A stretch of DNA of 64,000 nucleotides from the NCBI RefSeq assembly GCF_000245335.1, contig NZ_JH600303.1, forward strand, positions 40,180 to 104,179, in the 5' to 3' direction. Positions 26,086-34,350 of the stretch are shown here, one piece after another (the stretch's first letter is position 1; each line of letters begins with the position of its first letter). The DNA is from Bacillus mojavensis RO-H-1 = KCTC 3706 (GTDB taxonomy: Bacteria; Bacillota; Bacilli; Bacillales; Bacillaceae). The notes beneath the pieces are model-generated. The model had not been told where the DNA came from, did not search any database, and was given only the letters and a program-made list of their open reading frames with translations. A program made the translations under genes and the position numbers.

Positions 26086-27555
26086 GTGAAAACAAACCAA
26101 CAACCAAAAGCAGTAATTGTCATATTCGGTGCAACGGGAGATTTGGCAAAACGAAAACTCTATCCGTCCATTCACCGTTTATATAAAAATGGACAAATCG
26201 GAGAAGAGTTTGCAGTTGTAGGAGTCGGAAGAAGACCTTGGTCCAATGAGGATCTTCGCCAAACCGTCAAAACATCTATTTCCTCAGCTGCTGATAAACA
26301 TATAGATGACTTCACGTCTCATTTCTATTATCACCCGTTTGACGTGACAAACCCTGGTTCTTATCAAGAGCTTAACGTACTGCTCAACCAGCTGGAAGAT
26401 ACATATCAAATCCCGAACAACAGAATGTTCTACTTGGCAATGGCTCCAGAATTCTTTGGAACAATTGCAAAGACATTAAAATCAGAAGGTGTTACAGCAA
26501 CTACAGGCTGGTCCCGCCTTGTGATTGAAAAGCCGTTTGGCCATGACTTGCCAAGCGCGCAAGCATTAAATCAAGAAATTCGTGAAGCATTTACAGAAGA
26601 TCAAATTTATAGAATCGATCACTATTTAGGAAAACAAATGGTGCAGAATATTGAGGTTATTCGATTTGCCAATGCGATTTTCGAACCGCTATGGACAAAT
26701 CGCTACATCTCAAATATCCAAATCACATCAAGCGAATCACTTGGTGTTGAAGACCGTGCTAGATATTACGAAAAATCAGGCGCCCTTCGCGACATGGTCC
26801 AAAACCATATTATGCAAATGGTTGCGCTTCTCGCAATGGAGCCGCCGATTAAACTGAACACAGAAGAAATTCGCAGCGAAAAAGTGAAGGTGCTGAGAGC
26901 CCTCCGCCCTATTGCAAAAGACGAAGTGGATGAGTATTTTGTGCGCGGACAATATCAAGCCGGTGAAATTGACGGTCTGCCAGTCCCTGCTTATACAGAT
27001 GAAGATAACGTCGCTCCTGACTCAAATACAGAAACCTTTGTTTCTGGAAAGCTTCTGATCGACAACTTCAGATGGGCTGGTGTTCCATTCTACATTCGTA
27101 CCGGAAAACGAATGAAAGAAAAGTCTACAAAAATTGTCGTTCAATTTAAGGACATTCCGATGAACCTGTACTACGGCAATGAAAACAACATGAATCCGAA
27201 CTTACTCGTCATTCATATTCAGCCTGACGAAGGCATTACACTGTACTTAAACGCTAAAAAACTCGGAGGAGCAGCACACGCGCAGCCAATCAAATTGGAT
27301 TACTGCAGCAATTGCAATGATGAACTGAACACTCCTGAAGCATATGAAAAATTGATTCACGACTGTCTTCTTGGCGATGCGACGAACTTCGCACACTGGG
27401 ATGAAGTGGCCCTTTCTTGGAGCTTTGTCGATTCCATTTCTGAAACATGGGCAGCCAACAAAACCCTATCGCCAAACTACGAAGCAGGTTCTATGGGTCC
27501 AAAAGAATCAGATGATCTTTTGGCGAAAGACGGCTTGCATTGGTGGAATATATAA
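26086..27555 (+). CDS. zwf: Glucose-6-phosphate 1-dehydrogenase
   Basis: First enzyme of the oxidative pentose phosphate pathway: glucose 6-phosphate plus NADP+ to 6-phosphogluconolactone. 489 residues, the 168 length. NADP-binding GATGDLAKRKLYPS lies near the N-terminus, and the active-site signature RIDHYLGKQMVQN around residues 178–190. The start is GTG at 26086 with GTGAGGT upstream. It stands near gndA, which is convergent, so both NADPH-producing steps lie together. In this strain an extra gene separates them. Confidence 0.97.
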   Translation: MKTNQQPKAVIVIFGATGDLAKRKLYPSIHRLYKNGQIGEEFAVVGVGRRPWSNEDLRQTVKTSISSAADKHIDDFTSHFYYHPFDVTNPGSYQELNVLLNQLEDTYQIPNNRMFYLAMAPEFFGTIAKTLKSEGVTATTGWSRLVIEKPFGHDLPSAQALNQEIREAFTEDQIYRIDHYLGKQMVQNIEVIRFANAIFEPLWTNRYISNIQITSSESLGVEDRARYYEKSGALRDMVQNHIMQMVALLAMEPPIKLNTEEIRSEKVKVLRALRPIAKDEVDEYFVRGQYQAGEIDGLPVPAYTDEDNVAPDSNTETFVSGKLLIDNFRWAGVPFYIRTGKRMKEKSTKIVVQFKDIPMNLYYGNENNMNPNLLVIHIQPDEGITLYLNAKKLGGAAHAQPIKLDYCSNCNDELNTPEAYEKLIHDCLLGDATNFAHWDEVALSWSFVDSISETWAANKTLSPNYEAGSMGPKESDDLLAKDGLHWWNI

Positions 27556-27557
27556 AG

Positions 27558-27597
27558 AAAAAGGCTGAAAGTGCTTGTAAAGCATTTTCAGCCTTTT
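27558..27597. terminator. zwf terminator, overlapping the end of the neighbouring gene
   Basis: An 18-bp near-perfect stem (AAAAAGGCTGAAA at the left, TTTTCAGCCTTTT at the right) follows the zwf stop by two bases. The stop codon of the convergent gene (27588–27590) lies inside its right arm, so that gene ends within the hairpin. Confidence 0.88.
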
Positions 27598-28262
27598 ATT
27601 GATGTATTTAACTCTCTGCCTCTAAGCGGCTCAAAAAGACAATTGATTTTCTCTCTGTCGTAATCTAATATCCAACTGTTATATGTTTCATACATATCCC
27701 GTATTGTTTCAGCTGCAGCAGCTAAAATATCGCAGCCTCGATCATCATAAAGATGAAAAATGGTTCTCTTTTTTATATTGATAAAGTAAATATCTTGAGA
27801 AATGCTTGGTTTTATCCCCATATCTTGATTACATATCGCTCTCAGCATTGGAATATATCTTACATCACCAGCTTTACACCTCAGAAAAAATCTATGCGTT
27901 TTATCATCATCAGAACAAGTATAAGAGACAGCAATGTGCTGCAGTTTTTTCAACACAGCTTTTTCTCGAATGTACCGTGAGAAAATATGTAATTTGCTCT
28001 TATATCTCCTTCCCCCTCCAAAACCAACAGCATCAGCTATAACAAATATATCATCATCATCGGCATGTAGAGACTTAAATAAAGTGACAGCTCTCTTGTA
28101 TGCGTTATCTATATAAGGGTTGTGTAGATAAGCAGCATTCACATTATATCCTACGCCTATTTCAAACCGGATGCCGATCTGCCAGTTATAAAACAAAGGA
28201 GGTGTAAGTCGTAAACCAGGAAAATTTTCAAGTACATACTCATTTACAGGCAAAACATACAT
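27588..28262 (-). CDS. DUF3885-type protein inserted between zwf and gndA
   Basis: A 224-residue soluble protein not found between zwf and gndA in 168 as I remember it. It starts with NEYVLENFPGLRLTPPLFYN and IGIRFEIG. It ends with YDDRGCDILAAAAETIRDMY followed by YNSWILDYDREKINCLFEPL, the pattern of the DUF3885 family. Function of the family unknown; members are scattered in Bacillus accessory regions. The gene is more A+T rich than zwf and gndA, which suggests acquisition. The start is uncertain: ATG at 28262 lies directly against GAAAGG, while TTG at 28253 is better spaced. Flanked on both sides by terminators, and no clear promoter in the 30 bases available. Confidence 0.75.
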   Translation of the reverse strand: MYVLPVNEYVLENFPGLRLTPPLFYNWQIGIRFEIGVGYNVNAAYLHNPYIDNAYKRAVTLFKSLHADDDDIFVIADAVGFGGGRRYKSKLHIFSRYIREKAVLKKLQHIAVSYTCSDDDKTHRFFLRCKAGDVRYIPMLRAICNQDMGIKPSISQDIYFINIKKRTIFHLYDDRGCDILAAAAETIRDMYETYNSWILDYDREKINCLFEPLRGRELNTSIKG

Positions 28263-28293
28263 CCTTTCGTTCCCCGCACTCTATTTCAAAAAA

Positions 28294-28323
28294 AAATCCC
28301 GCAGCTGTCAGGCTGCGGGATTT
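28294..28323. terminator. gndA terminator
   Basis: AAATCCCGCAGC (28294–28305) / GCTGCGGGATTT (28312–28323), with an A run on the left giving a U tail for minus-strand transcription of gndA. Confidence 0.9.
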
Positions 28324-28332
28324 TTCACATAA

Positions 28333-29742
28333 TTATTTCATCCATTCCGTATGGAAGACACCGTCTTTGTCTGTGCGCTCATAAGTATGGGCGCCGAAGT
28401 AGTCACGCTGCGCTTGGATCAAGTTTGCAGGCAGCACGGCTGTGCGATAGCTGTCATAATAAGCTAGTGCGCTTGAGAATGAAGGTACCGGCACACCTTG
28501 GGCAACTGCAAGTGAAATCACTTGGCGAAGCGCTCCTTGGTAGCTTTCTGCAATGTTCTTGAAGTGGCTGTCAAGCAGCAGGTTGTCAAGCTCAGGATCA
28601 CGGTCGTAAGCTTCTTTGATTTTCTGCAGGAATGCCGCACGGATGATACAGCCGCCGCGGAAGATCATAGCGATTTCACCGTAATTGAGATCCCAGTTGT
28701 ATTCTTCAGAAGCAGCTTTCATTTGGGCAAATCCTTGGGCGTAAGAACAGATTTTGCTCATGAACAGCGCTTTTCTGACGGCTTCGATCAGTTCTTCTCT
28801 ATTTTCTGTAACAGGCTTCACTTCAGGTCCTGAAAGAAGGTTGCTTGCTTTCACACGCTCATCCTTCATCGCTGAAATAAAACGTGCGAATACAGATTCA
28901 GTGATAATCGGAAGCGGAACACCTAAGTCAAGTGCACTTTGGCTTGTCCATTTTCCTGTTCCTTTTTGACCCGCTTTATCAAGAATCACGTCAACAAGCG
29001 GTTTGCCTGTTTCTTCATCTTTTTTCGTGAAGATATCAGCAGTAATCTCGATCAGGTAGCTGTCAAGCTCGCCTTTATTCCATTCAGCAAATACTTCATG
29101 AAGCTCATCAGCTGAAAGGCCAAGTACCTGTTTCAGGATGAAATAAGATTCAGAGATCAGCTGCATATCCCCGTATTCAATACCGTTATGCACCATTTTT
29201 ACATAATGGCCGGCACCGTCCGGACCGATATATGTCGTACACGCTTCACCATCAACTTTTGCAGAAATTGCTTCAAGAATCGGCTTCACAAGTTCATGAG
29301 CTTCTTTTTGTCCGCCGGGCATGATAGAAGGCCCTTTAAGCGCTCCTTCTTCTCCGCCTGAAACGCCTGTGCCGATAAAATGAATGCCGCTTTCAGCAAG
29401 CTCTTTGTTTCGGCGCTGTGTATCTTTATAGTATGTATTTCCGCCGTCAATTAAAATATCGTCCTTCTCTAAGTGAGGAAGAAGAGATTGAATTGTCGCA
29501 TCTGTAGCAGTTCCCGCTTTAACCATTAACAAAATTTTGCGCGGTGTTTCCAAGGATTGAACAAATTCTTCAATGCTGTAGGTGCCGACAACGTTTTTGC
29601 CTTCAGCCTCCTGCAAAAATTCCTCGGTTTTGCTGCTTGATCTGTTGTAAACAGAAACAGAAAATCCTCGGCTTTCAATATTTAAAGCCAGATTTTTACC
29701 CATTACCGCAAGTCCGATAACTCCGATTTGTTGTTTTGACAT
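28333..29742 (-). CDS. gndA: NADP-dependent 6-phosphogluconate dehydrogenase
   Basis: Oxidative decarboxylation of 6-phosphogluconate to ribulose 5-phosphate with NADPH formation. 469 residues, the 168 length. The N-terminal Rossmann motif is [12 protein letters not shown] (9–20), with NRSSSKTEE as the NADP-binding loop and the active-site signature [14 protein letters not shown] near 256–269. Preceded by GGGACGTTAGAAT and followed by a strong terminator. In 168 this is yqjI. No anomaly. Confidence 0.97.
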   Translation of the reverse strand: MSKQQIGVIGLAVMGKNLALNIESRGFSVSVYNRSSSKTEEFLQEAEGKNVVGTYSIEEFVQSLETPRKILLMVKAGTATDATIQSLLPHLEKDDILIDGGNTYYKDTQRRNKELAESGIHFIGTGVSGGEEGALKGPSIMPGGQKEAHELVKPILEAISAKVDGEACTTYIGPDGAGHYVKMVHNGIEYGDMQLISESYFILKQVLGLSADELHEVFAEWNKGELDSYLIEITADIFTKKDEETGKPLVDVILDKAGQKGTGKWTSQSALDLGVPLPIITESVFARFISAMKDERVKASNLLSGPEVKPVTENREELIEAVRKALFMSKICSYAQGFAQMKAASEEYNWDLNYGEIAMIFRGGCIIRAAFLQKIKEAYDRDPELDNLLLDSHFKNIAESYQGALRQVISLAVAQGVPVPSFSSALAYYDSYRTAVLPANLIQAQRDYFGAHTYERTDKDGVFHTEWMK

Positions 29743-29851
29743 ATTCTAACGTCCCTTCTAAAAACGTTTAACCATTTTAAAATTTACATTAAAATAAAAT
29801 GATATTTATACTATTGAAATTACCATACTTCACCCCCTTATTTCAAGATAT

Positions 29852-31096
29852 TCAGCTTTTCTTTTCATCTTGAAAAAAATCTTTATTAAAGCTTGTCCCG
29901 CTTGTTTTGCTCTCGTCTTTTTTAACCTTTGCACCTTTTCTGATCAGCTTGGAGCCGTACTTTTCATTCAGTTTTTCCATCATCTGCTGAATCGGTTCAT
30001 CCTTCGCATCCTCTGTAAAGCTGAACAAATCGAGTTGCTTATAGGCCTGCTCTTTTTCTACCAAATCCATTCCGGTAATGCCGAGCAGCCTGATTGGATT
30101 TTTGTTCCAATGCTTAAAGAAGAGATGTTCTGCTTCATTATATATCTCGTTTTTTTGATCTATCGGATTCTTCAGTGTGATGCTTCTTGTAATGGTTTTC
30201 CAGTCCGCGTATCTGATCATAATAAACAGCTTTGAAGCCATTACTTCCTTACGCTGCAAACGGTCGCTAACGGATGCGGACAGTTTTCGAAAAACAGCTA
30301 ACAGCTCATCCTCATCGGCAGAATCATGAGAAAGTGTGGATGAATTGCCTACGCTTTTAAATTCATAAATGCGCTCCGGATCAACAGGGGCATGGTGAAT
30401 GCCGTTCGCTTTATTTTTGAGACGGGGCCCGTTGATGCCGAGCAGCCGTTTTAGCGAGTGTTCGTCAGCGGCCGCTAAATCTCCAATCGTATCAATACTA
30501 AGCCCGTTCAGTTTTTCCGCCGTCTTTTTGCCTACGCCATGCATTTCTCCAACTGGGAGAGGCCAAAGGATATCAGGCACTTCTCTTTTTCTCAGGATGG
30601 TGATCCCAAGCGGTTTTTTCATATCGGATGCCATTTTAGCGAGAAATTTATTCGGGGCAATTCCGATGCTTGACGGAAGCAGCAGCTCTTTCTGCAGTCT
30701 GCTTTGTATTTCTTTTGCCGTCTCATAGGCATTGCGGCTGTATGGTGTATCCGTCATATCCATATAGCCTTCGTCGATGGATACAGGCTCCACCAGATTT
30801 GTATATTCACGAAGGATGCTAAACATCGCTCTTGAAGAGCTTCTGTAGCGGTCAAAGTTCGGCGGAAGGACGATGAGATCAGGACAGTTGCGCTTTGCTT
30901 CCCAAACCGGCATGGTTGTTTTCACGCCGTGCGCCCTTGCTTCGTAGCTGCATGTGACGACGATGCCTTTTCGTTCTTTGACGTTTCCGGCAACTGCAAC
31001 CGGCTTTCCTCGGAGAGCCGGGTCATATGCCATTTCCACCGATGCATAGAAACTGTTCATATCAATATGGAAAATAATTCGGCCCTTCCCCGCCAT
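29852..31096 (-). CDS. polYA: DNA polymerase IV (Y-family, PolY1)
   Basis: Lesion-bypass polymerase of the DinB type, 414 residues as in 168 YqjH. Catalytic carboxylates are in IIFHIDMNSFYASVE and VSIDEGYMDM. The helix-hairpin-helix GVGKKTAEKLNGLSI and little finger follow, with a C-terminal beta-clamp-binding motif around QLDLFSF. The start at 31094–31096 gives MAGKGRIIFH; the open frame continues 14 codons upstream without a ribosome site. With yqjW truncated, this would be the only complete Y-family polymerase visible in the window. Confidence 0.95.
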   Translation of the reverse strand: MAGKGRIIFHIDMNSFYASVEMAYDPALRGKPVAVAGNVKERKGIVVTCSYEARAHGVKTTMPVWEAKRNCPDLIVLPPNFDRYRSSSRAMFSILREYTNLVEPVSIDEGYMDMTDTPYSRNAYETAKEIQSRLQKELLLPSSIGIAPNKFLAKMASDMKKPLGITILRKREVPDILWPLPVGEMHGVGKKTAEKLNGLSIDTIGDLAAADEHSLKRLLGINGPRLKNKANGIHHAPVDPERIYEFKSVGNSSTLSHDSADEDELLAVFRKLSASVSDRLQRKEVMASKLFIMIRYADWKTITRSITLKNPIDQKNEIYNEAEHLFFKHWNKNPIRLLGITGMDLVEKEQAYKQLDLFSFTEDAKDEPIQQMMEKLNEKYGSKLIRKGAKVKKDESKTSGTSFNKDFFQDEKKS

Positions 31097-31168
31097 AAAC
31101 ATATCTCCTTTCTGTTCATTAGACAACGGCTTGTACATATAGTAAAATGAAGGTATTGAATGGATGTG

Positions 31169-31456
31169 ATGACAATGTTTGTGGAGTCGATAAATGACGT
31201 TTTATTCTTAGTCGATTTTTTCACAATTATTCTTCCGGCTCTGACCGCCATCGGGATCGCTTTTCTCTTGCGAGAGTGCCGTGCCGGCGAGCAGTGGAAA
31301 TCAAAACGAACAGATGAACATCAGACGGTCTTTCGAATAAACCGAACAGACTTTCTTATTATTATATATCATCGCATTACAACTTGGATACGTAAAGTCT
31401 TCCGCATGAATTCACCTGTGAATGATGATGAAGACGTCAGTTCCCTTCTTTTATAA
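31169..31456 (+). CDS. mifM: MifM, translation-arrest sensor of membrane protein insertion
   Basis: A 95-residue regulatory nascent chain (formerly YqzJ). It starts MTMFVESINDVLFLVDFF with one transmembrane helix (VDFFTIILPALTAIGIAFLL). The C-terminal arrest region RITTWIRKVFRMNSP is followed by NDDEDVSSLLL. In 168 the arrest motif residues R69, I70, W73, I74 and M80 are required, and this start reproduces that numbering. The tail differs from the 168 form I remember (DEEDAGSLLL). When YidC capacity is low, MifM stalls the ribosome, opens the hairpin that hides the yqjG ribosome site and turns on yqjG. An upstream in-frame ATG (31160) is possible. Confidence 0.93.
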   Translation: MTMFVESINDVLFLVDFFTIILPALTAIGIAFLLRECRAGEQWKSKRTDEHQTVFRINRTDFLIIIYHRITTWIRKVFRMNSPVNDDEDVSSLLL

Positions 31457-31481
31457 ACCGCATTTATAAAAAGGAGGAGAA
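31441..31481 (+). promoter_or_regulatory. Hairpin sequestering the yqjG Shine-Dalgarno (MifM switch)
   Basis: TTCTTTTATAAA at the mifM end (31446–31457) can pair with TTTATAAAAAGGAGGAGAA (31463–31481), burying AAGGAGGAG. A ribosome stalled near the mifM C-terminus would cover the left arm and free the site. The mifM stop (31454–31456) is inside the left arm. The mechanism is established for B. subtilis; the pairing is read from this sequence. Confidence 0.88.
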
Positions 31482-31485
31482 CAAA

Positions 31486-32313
31486 TTGTTAAAAACATAT
31501 CAGAAACTTTTGGCTGTAGGGGCCTTTTTGATCGTATTATGCTCTGGAAACGCAGCTTTTGCTGCAACAAATCAGGTGGGAGGTCTCGGTAACGTCGGTT
31601 TTTTCCACGACTATTTAATCGAGCCGTTTTCCTCGCTGCTGAAAGGCGTTGCCGGACTGTTTCACGGAGAATACGGGTTATCTATCATTCTGGTAACCAT
31701 TATTGTGCGCGTGGTGGTACTGCCTTTGTTTGTCAATCAGTTTAAAAAACAGCGTGTGTTCCAAGAAAAAATGGCAGTCATTAAACCGCAAGTAGACAGC
31801 ATTCAAGCCAAAATTAAAAAGACAAAGGACCCGGAAAAGCAGAAAGAACTGCAAATGGAAATGATGAAGCTGTATCAGGAGCATAATATCAACCCGCTTG
31901 CGATGGGCTGTCTTCCAATGCTGATTCAGTCTCCGATTATGATTGGGCTTTATTACGCGATTCGCTCAACACCTGAAATTGCTTCACACTCGTTTCTATG
32001 GTTCAGTTTAGGGCAATCTGATATTCTCATGTCCCTTAGTGCAGGGATTATGTATTTTGTCCAAGCCTATGTCGCACAAAAGCTGAGCGCGAAATATTCC
32101 GCTGTCCCGCAAAATCCTGCAGCGCAGCAATCTGCAAAACTAATGGTGTTTATCTTCCCTGTGATGATGACGATTTTCTCGCTTAATGTTCCTGCGGCCC
32201 TTCCGCTGTACTGGTTCACCAGCGGACTGTTCTTGACAGTGCAAAACGTCGTACTTCAGATGACACACCATAAACAGAAAAAAACAGTCGCTCTTACAGA
32301 ACCGGTGAAATAA
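31486..32313 (+). CDS. yqjG: YqjG (YidC2/MisCB), membrane protein insertase
   Basis: A 275-residue Oxa1/YidC family insertase, the paralogue of SpoIIIJ. The N-terminal lipoprotein signal ends LIVLCSG (lipobox Cys19). It is followed by five membrane segments, with the cytoplasmic loop KKQRVFQEKMAVIKPQVDSI and the hydrophilic-groove arginine in IILVTIIVRVVVLPLF. TTG start at 31486 with AAGGAGGAG upstream, under MifM control. It inserts membrane proteins when SpoIIIJ is insufficient. A terminator follows. Confidence 0.96.
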   Translation: MLKTYQKLLAVGAFLIVLCSGNAAFAATNQVGGLGNVGFFHDYLIEPFSSLLKGVAGLFHGEYGLSIILVTIIVRVVVLPLFVNQFKKQRVFQEKMAVIKPQVDSIQAKIKKTKDPEKQKELQMEMMKLYQEHNINPLAMGCLPMLIQSPIMIGLYYAIRSTPEIASHSFLWFSLGQSDILMSLSAGIMYFVQAYVAQKLSAKYSAVPQNPAAQQSAKLMVFIFPVMMTIFSLNVPAALPLYWFTSGLFLTVQNVVLQMTHHKQKKTVALTEPVK

Positions 32314-32350
32314 AAAAACAACTCCGACTTTTGTTCGGAGTTGTTTTTTA
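32311..32350 (+). terminator. yqjG terminator
   Basis: AAAAAACAACTCCGA pairs with TCGGAGTTGTTTTTT (loop about CTTTTGT region), ending in a T run; strong intrinsic terminator just after the stop. Confidence 0.88.
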
Positions 32351-32439
32351 TTTCCGTCACTTTCGTGAACCTGCATTCGTTTAAAAAGAAGAAAATCGGG
32401 AATACCTTTACTCACATCCAAATGAAAGGAGCTGGTGTC

Positions 32440-33168
32440 ATGACAGAACGCTCTCAACAAAAAAATATTGCTGTGCCTGAAGGAATCTGGATCATGAAAC
32501 AAACATGGAATGATGTCTTATTTGCTCATTGGCCTGTTGATGACTCTACCCTTCGAGCTAAAATTCCGGCCATATTGGACATAGATACATATAACGGACA
32601 AGCTTGGGTAAGCATGCTTCCCTTTATGCTCACAAACCTTCGCGCGCGTTTTCTCCCACCTATTCCCGGAGCCCAGTCCTTTCCAGAGCTTAACCTGCGC
32701 ACTTATGTCACCTATAAAGGCAAGCCGGGCATTTATTTCTTTAGCTTAGATGCTGATCATCGGCTGGCAGTTCAAGGTGCACGGACTTTCTTTCATTTGC
32801 CTTATTTTTACGCCGATATGAAAGCCGAAAAAAATGGGGATGCTATGGAATATAGAAGCAAACGGAGAGACGCTGGAAAAGCAGAATTCGATGCCACGTA
32901 CCGGCCACTCTCTGCGCCTTTTACAGCGCAAGAGGATTCGCTTGATTACTGGCTGACGGAGCGATACAGACTTTACACCACTCATCGTGACAAGCTATAT
33001 TATGAGGACATTCACCATCACCCTTGGCTTCTTCAAAGAGCCGAGGCCCAGTTTTCAACCAATACAGTGGCTGATGCTCACGAAATCACTTTACCAAACT
33101 CAGAACCGCTGCTTCATTATGCCAAAAAACAAGACGTATTATTTTGGCCGCTTCGACAATGGCGCTGA
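32440..33168 (+). CDS. yqjF: YqjF, DUF2071 protein
   Basis: A 242-residue cytoplasmic protein, the 168 length, of the DUF2071/acetoacetate-decarboxylase-like fold: MKQTWNDVLFAHWPVDDSTL, VSMLPFMLTNLRARFLPPIP, NLRTYVTYKGKPGIYFFSLD. ATG at 32440 follows AAAGGAGCTGG; an upstream extension overlaps the yqjG terminator and is rejected. Catalytic function unknown. A hairpin follows and separates it from convergent yqjE. Confidence 0.88.
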   Translation: MTERSQQKNIAVPEGIWIMKQTWNDVLFAHWPVDDSTLRAKIPAILDIDTYNGQAWVSMLPFMLTNLRARFLPPIPGAQSFPELNLRTYVTYKGKPGIYFFSLDADHRLAVQGARTFFHLPYFYADMKAEKNGDAMEYRSKRRDAGKAEFDATYRPLSAPFTAQEDSLDYWLTERYRLYTTHRDKLYYEDIHHHPWLLQRAEAQFSTNTVADAHEITLPNSEPLLHYAKKQDVLFWPLRQWR

Positions 33169-33177
33169 CTGTTAGGA

Positions 33178-33211
33178 AAAACCCGAATGCCAGATCCGCA
33201 CTCGGGTTTTT
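33178..33211. terminator. Terminator between yqjF and yqjE
   Basis: AAAACCCGA... at 33178 pairs with ...TCGGGTTTT ending at 33211; A run on the left and T run on the right make it bidirectional between convergent genes. Confidence 0.85.
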
Positions 33212-33216
33212 ATTCA

Positions 33217-34332
33217 TTATTTTGCTGCTTCTTCAATAATCGCAACAACCATTTCTGCTGTTTTCACCAGCTCTTCAATCGGCATTTTTTCGTTCTTCGT
33301 ATGAATTTGCTCATACCCGACAGCCAGATTGACCGTTGGGATGCCGTGGCCTGCAAATACGTTTGCGTCGCTTCCGCCGCCGCTCGTTTGCAGCTCGCTC
33401 GTGCGTCCGATTTTCGCTGCCGCTTTTTTCGCGATTTCAACGACTTGGTCGCCATCTTGATATTTAAACCCTGGATACATGACTTCGATTTCGACTTCTG
33501 CACGTCCGCCCATATCAGCCGCTGCCTCTTCAAAAGCAGCTTTCATTTTTTGAACCTGCGCTTCCATTTTTTCTGGAACTAAAGAACGGGCTTCAGCGAG
33601 AATGTGAACTTCGTCGCACACAATGTTTGTTTGTGTGCCGCCTTCAAATCGCCCGATGTTTGCTGTTGTTTCTTCATCGATGCGGCCCAAAGGCATTTTT
33701 GAAATGGCCTTGCTTGCGATTGTAATCGCTGATATCCCTTTTTCTGGTTCAACTCCAGCGTGTGCAGTTTTACCGTAAATCGCCGCTCTTACCTTCGCCT
33801 GAGTCGGTGCCGCAACAATGATATTGCCGACTTTTCCGTCTGAATCAAGAGCATAACCGTAGGATGCTGTTATCATGGAACGGTCAAGCGCCTTTGCCCC
33901 GATAAGACCTGATTCTTCACCTACTGTGATGATGAATTCAATCGTGCCGTGCTCAATGTTTTCTTCTTTGAGCACTTTAATTGCTTCAAACATGGCAGCC
34001 AATCCCGCTTTGTCATCGGCACCTAAAATTGTTGTGCCGTCTGTTTTAACATACCCGTCCTCAACAACCGGTTTTACGCCGTTTCCGGGTACGACTGTAT
34101 CCATATGAGATGTAAAATAAATTGTATCTGTCTTTTTCGTTCCTTTTAATGTGCAGATCAGGTTTCCTGCTCCGTGGCCAGTGATACCCATTGTATCGTC
34201 TTCTTTGACGTCTACACCTAAATCAGAAAATTTTTGTTTCAGCACTTTGCAGATTTCAGCTTCGTGCTTCGTTTCTGAATCGATTTGAACAAGCTCTAAA
34301 AATTCTTCCAGCAGGCGTTTTTCATTCACCAT
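33217..34332 (-). CDS. yqjE: YqjE, M20-family peptidase (peptidase T-like)
   Basis: A 371-residue zinc aminopeptidase of the tripeptidase/M20B type, same length as 168. Metal-binding segments intact: TSHMDTVVPG with the first His-Asp pair, TTILGADDKAGLA, TVGEESGLIGAK with catalytic Glu, and the C-terminal HGIPTVNLAVGYEQIHTKNE. Last gene of the yqjC-yqjD-yqjE set, 18 bases after yqjD. Probable oligopeptide degradation; why it travels with acyl-CoA genes is unknown. Confidence 0.92.
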   Translation of the reverse strand: MVNEKRLLEEFLELVQIDSETKHEAEICKVLKQKFSDLGVDVKEDDTMGITGHGAGNLICTLKGTKKTDTIYFTSHMDTVVPGNGVKPVVEDGYVKTDGTTILGADDKAGLAAMFEAIKVLKEENIEHGTIEFIITVGEESGLIGAKALDRSMITASYGYALDSDGKVGNIIVAAPTQAKVRAAIYGKTAHAGVEPEKGISAITIASKAISKMPLGRIDEETTANIGRFEGGTQTNIVCDEVHILAEARSLVPEKMEAQVQKMKAAFEEAAADMGGRAEVEIEVMYPGFKYQDGDQVVEIAKKAAAKIGRTSELQTSGGGSDANVFAGHGIPTVNLAVGYEQIHTKNEKMPIEELVKTAEMVVAIIEEAAK

Positions 34333-34350
34333 TTGTAAGTCCCCTCCATG

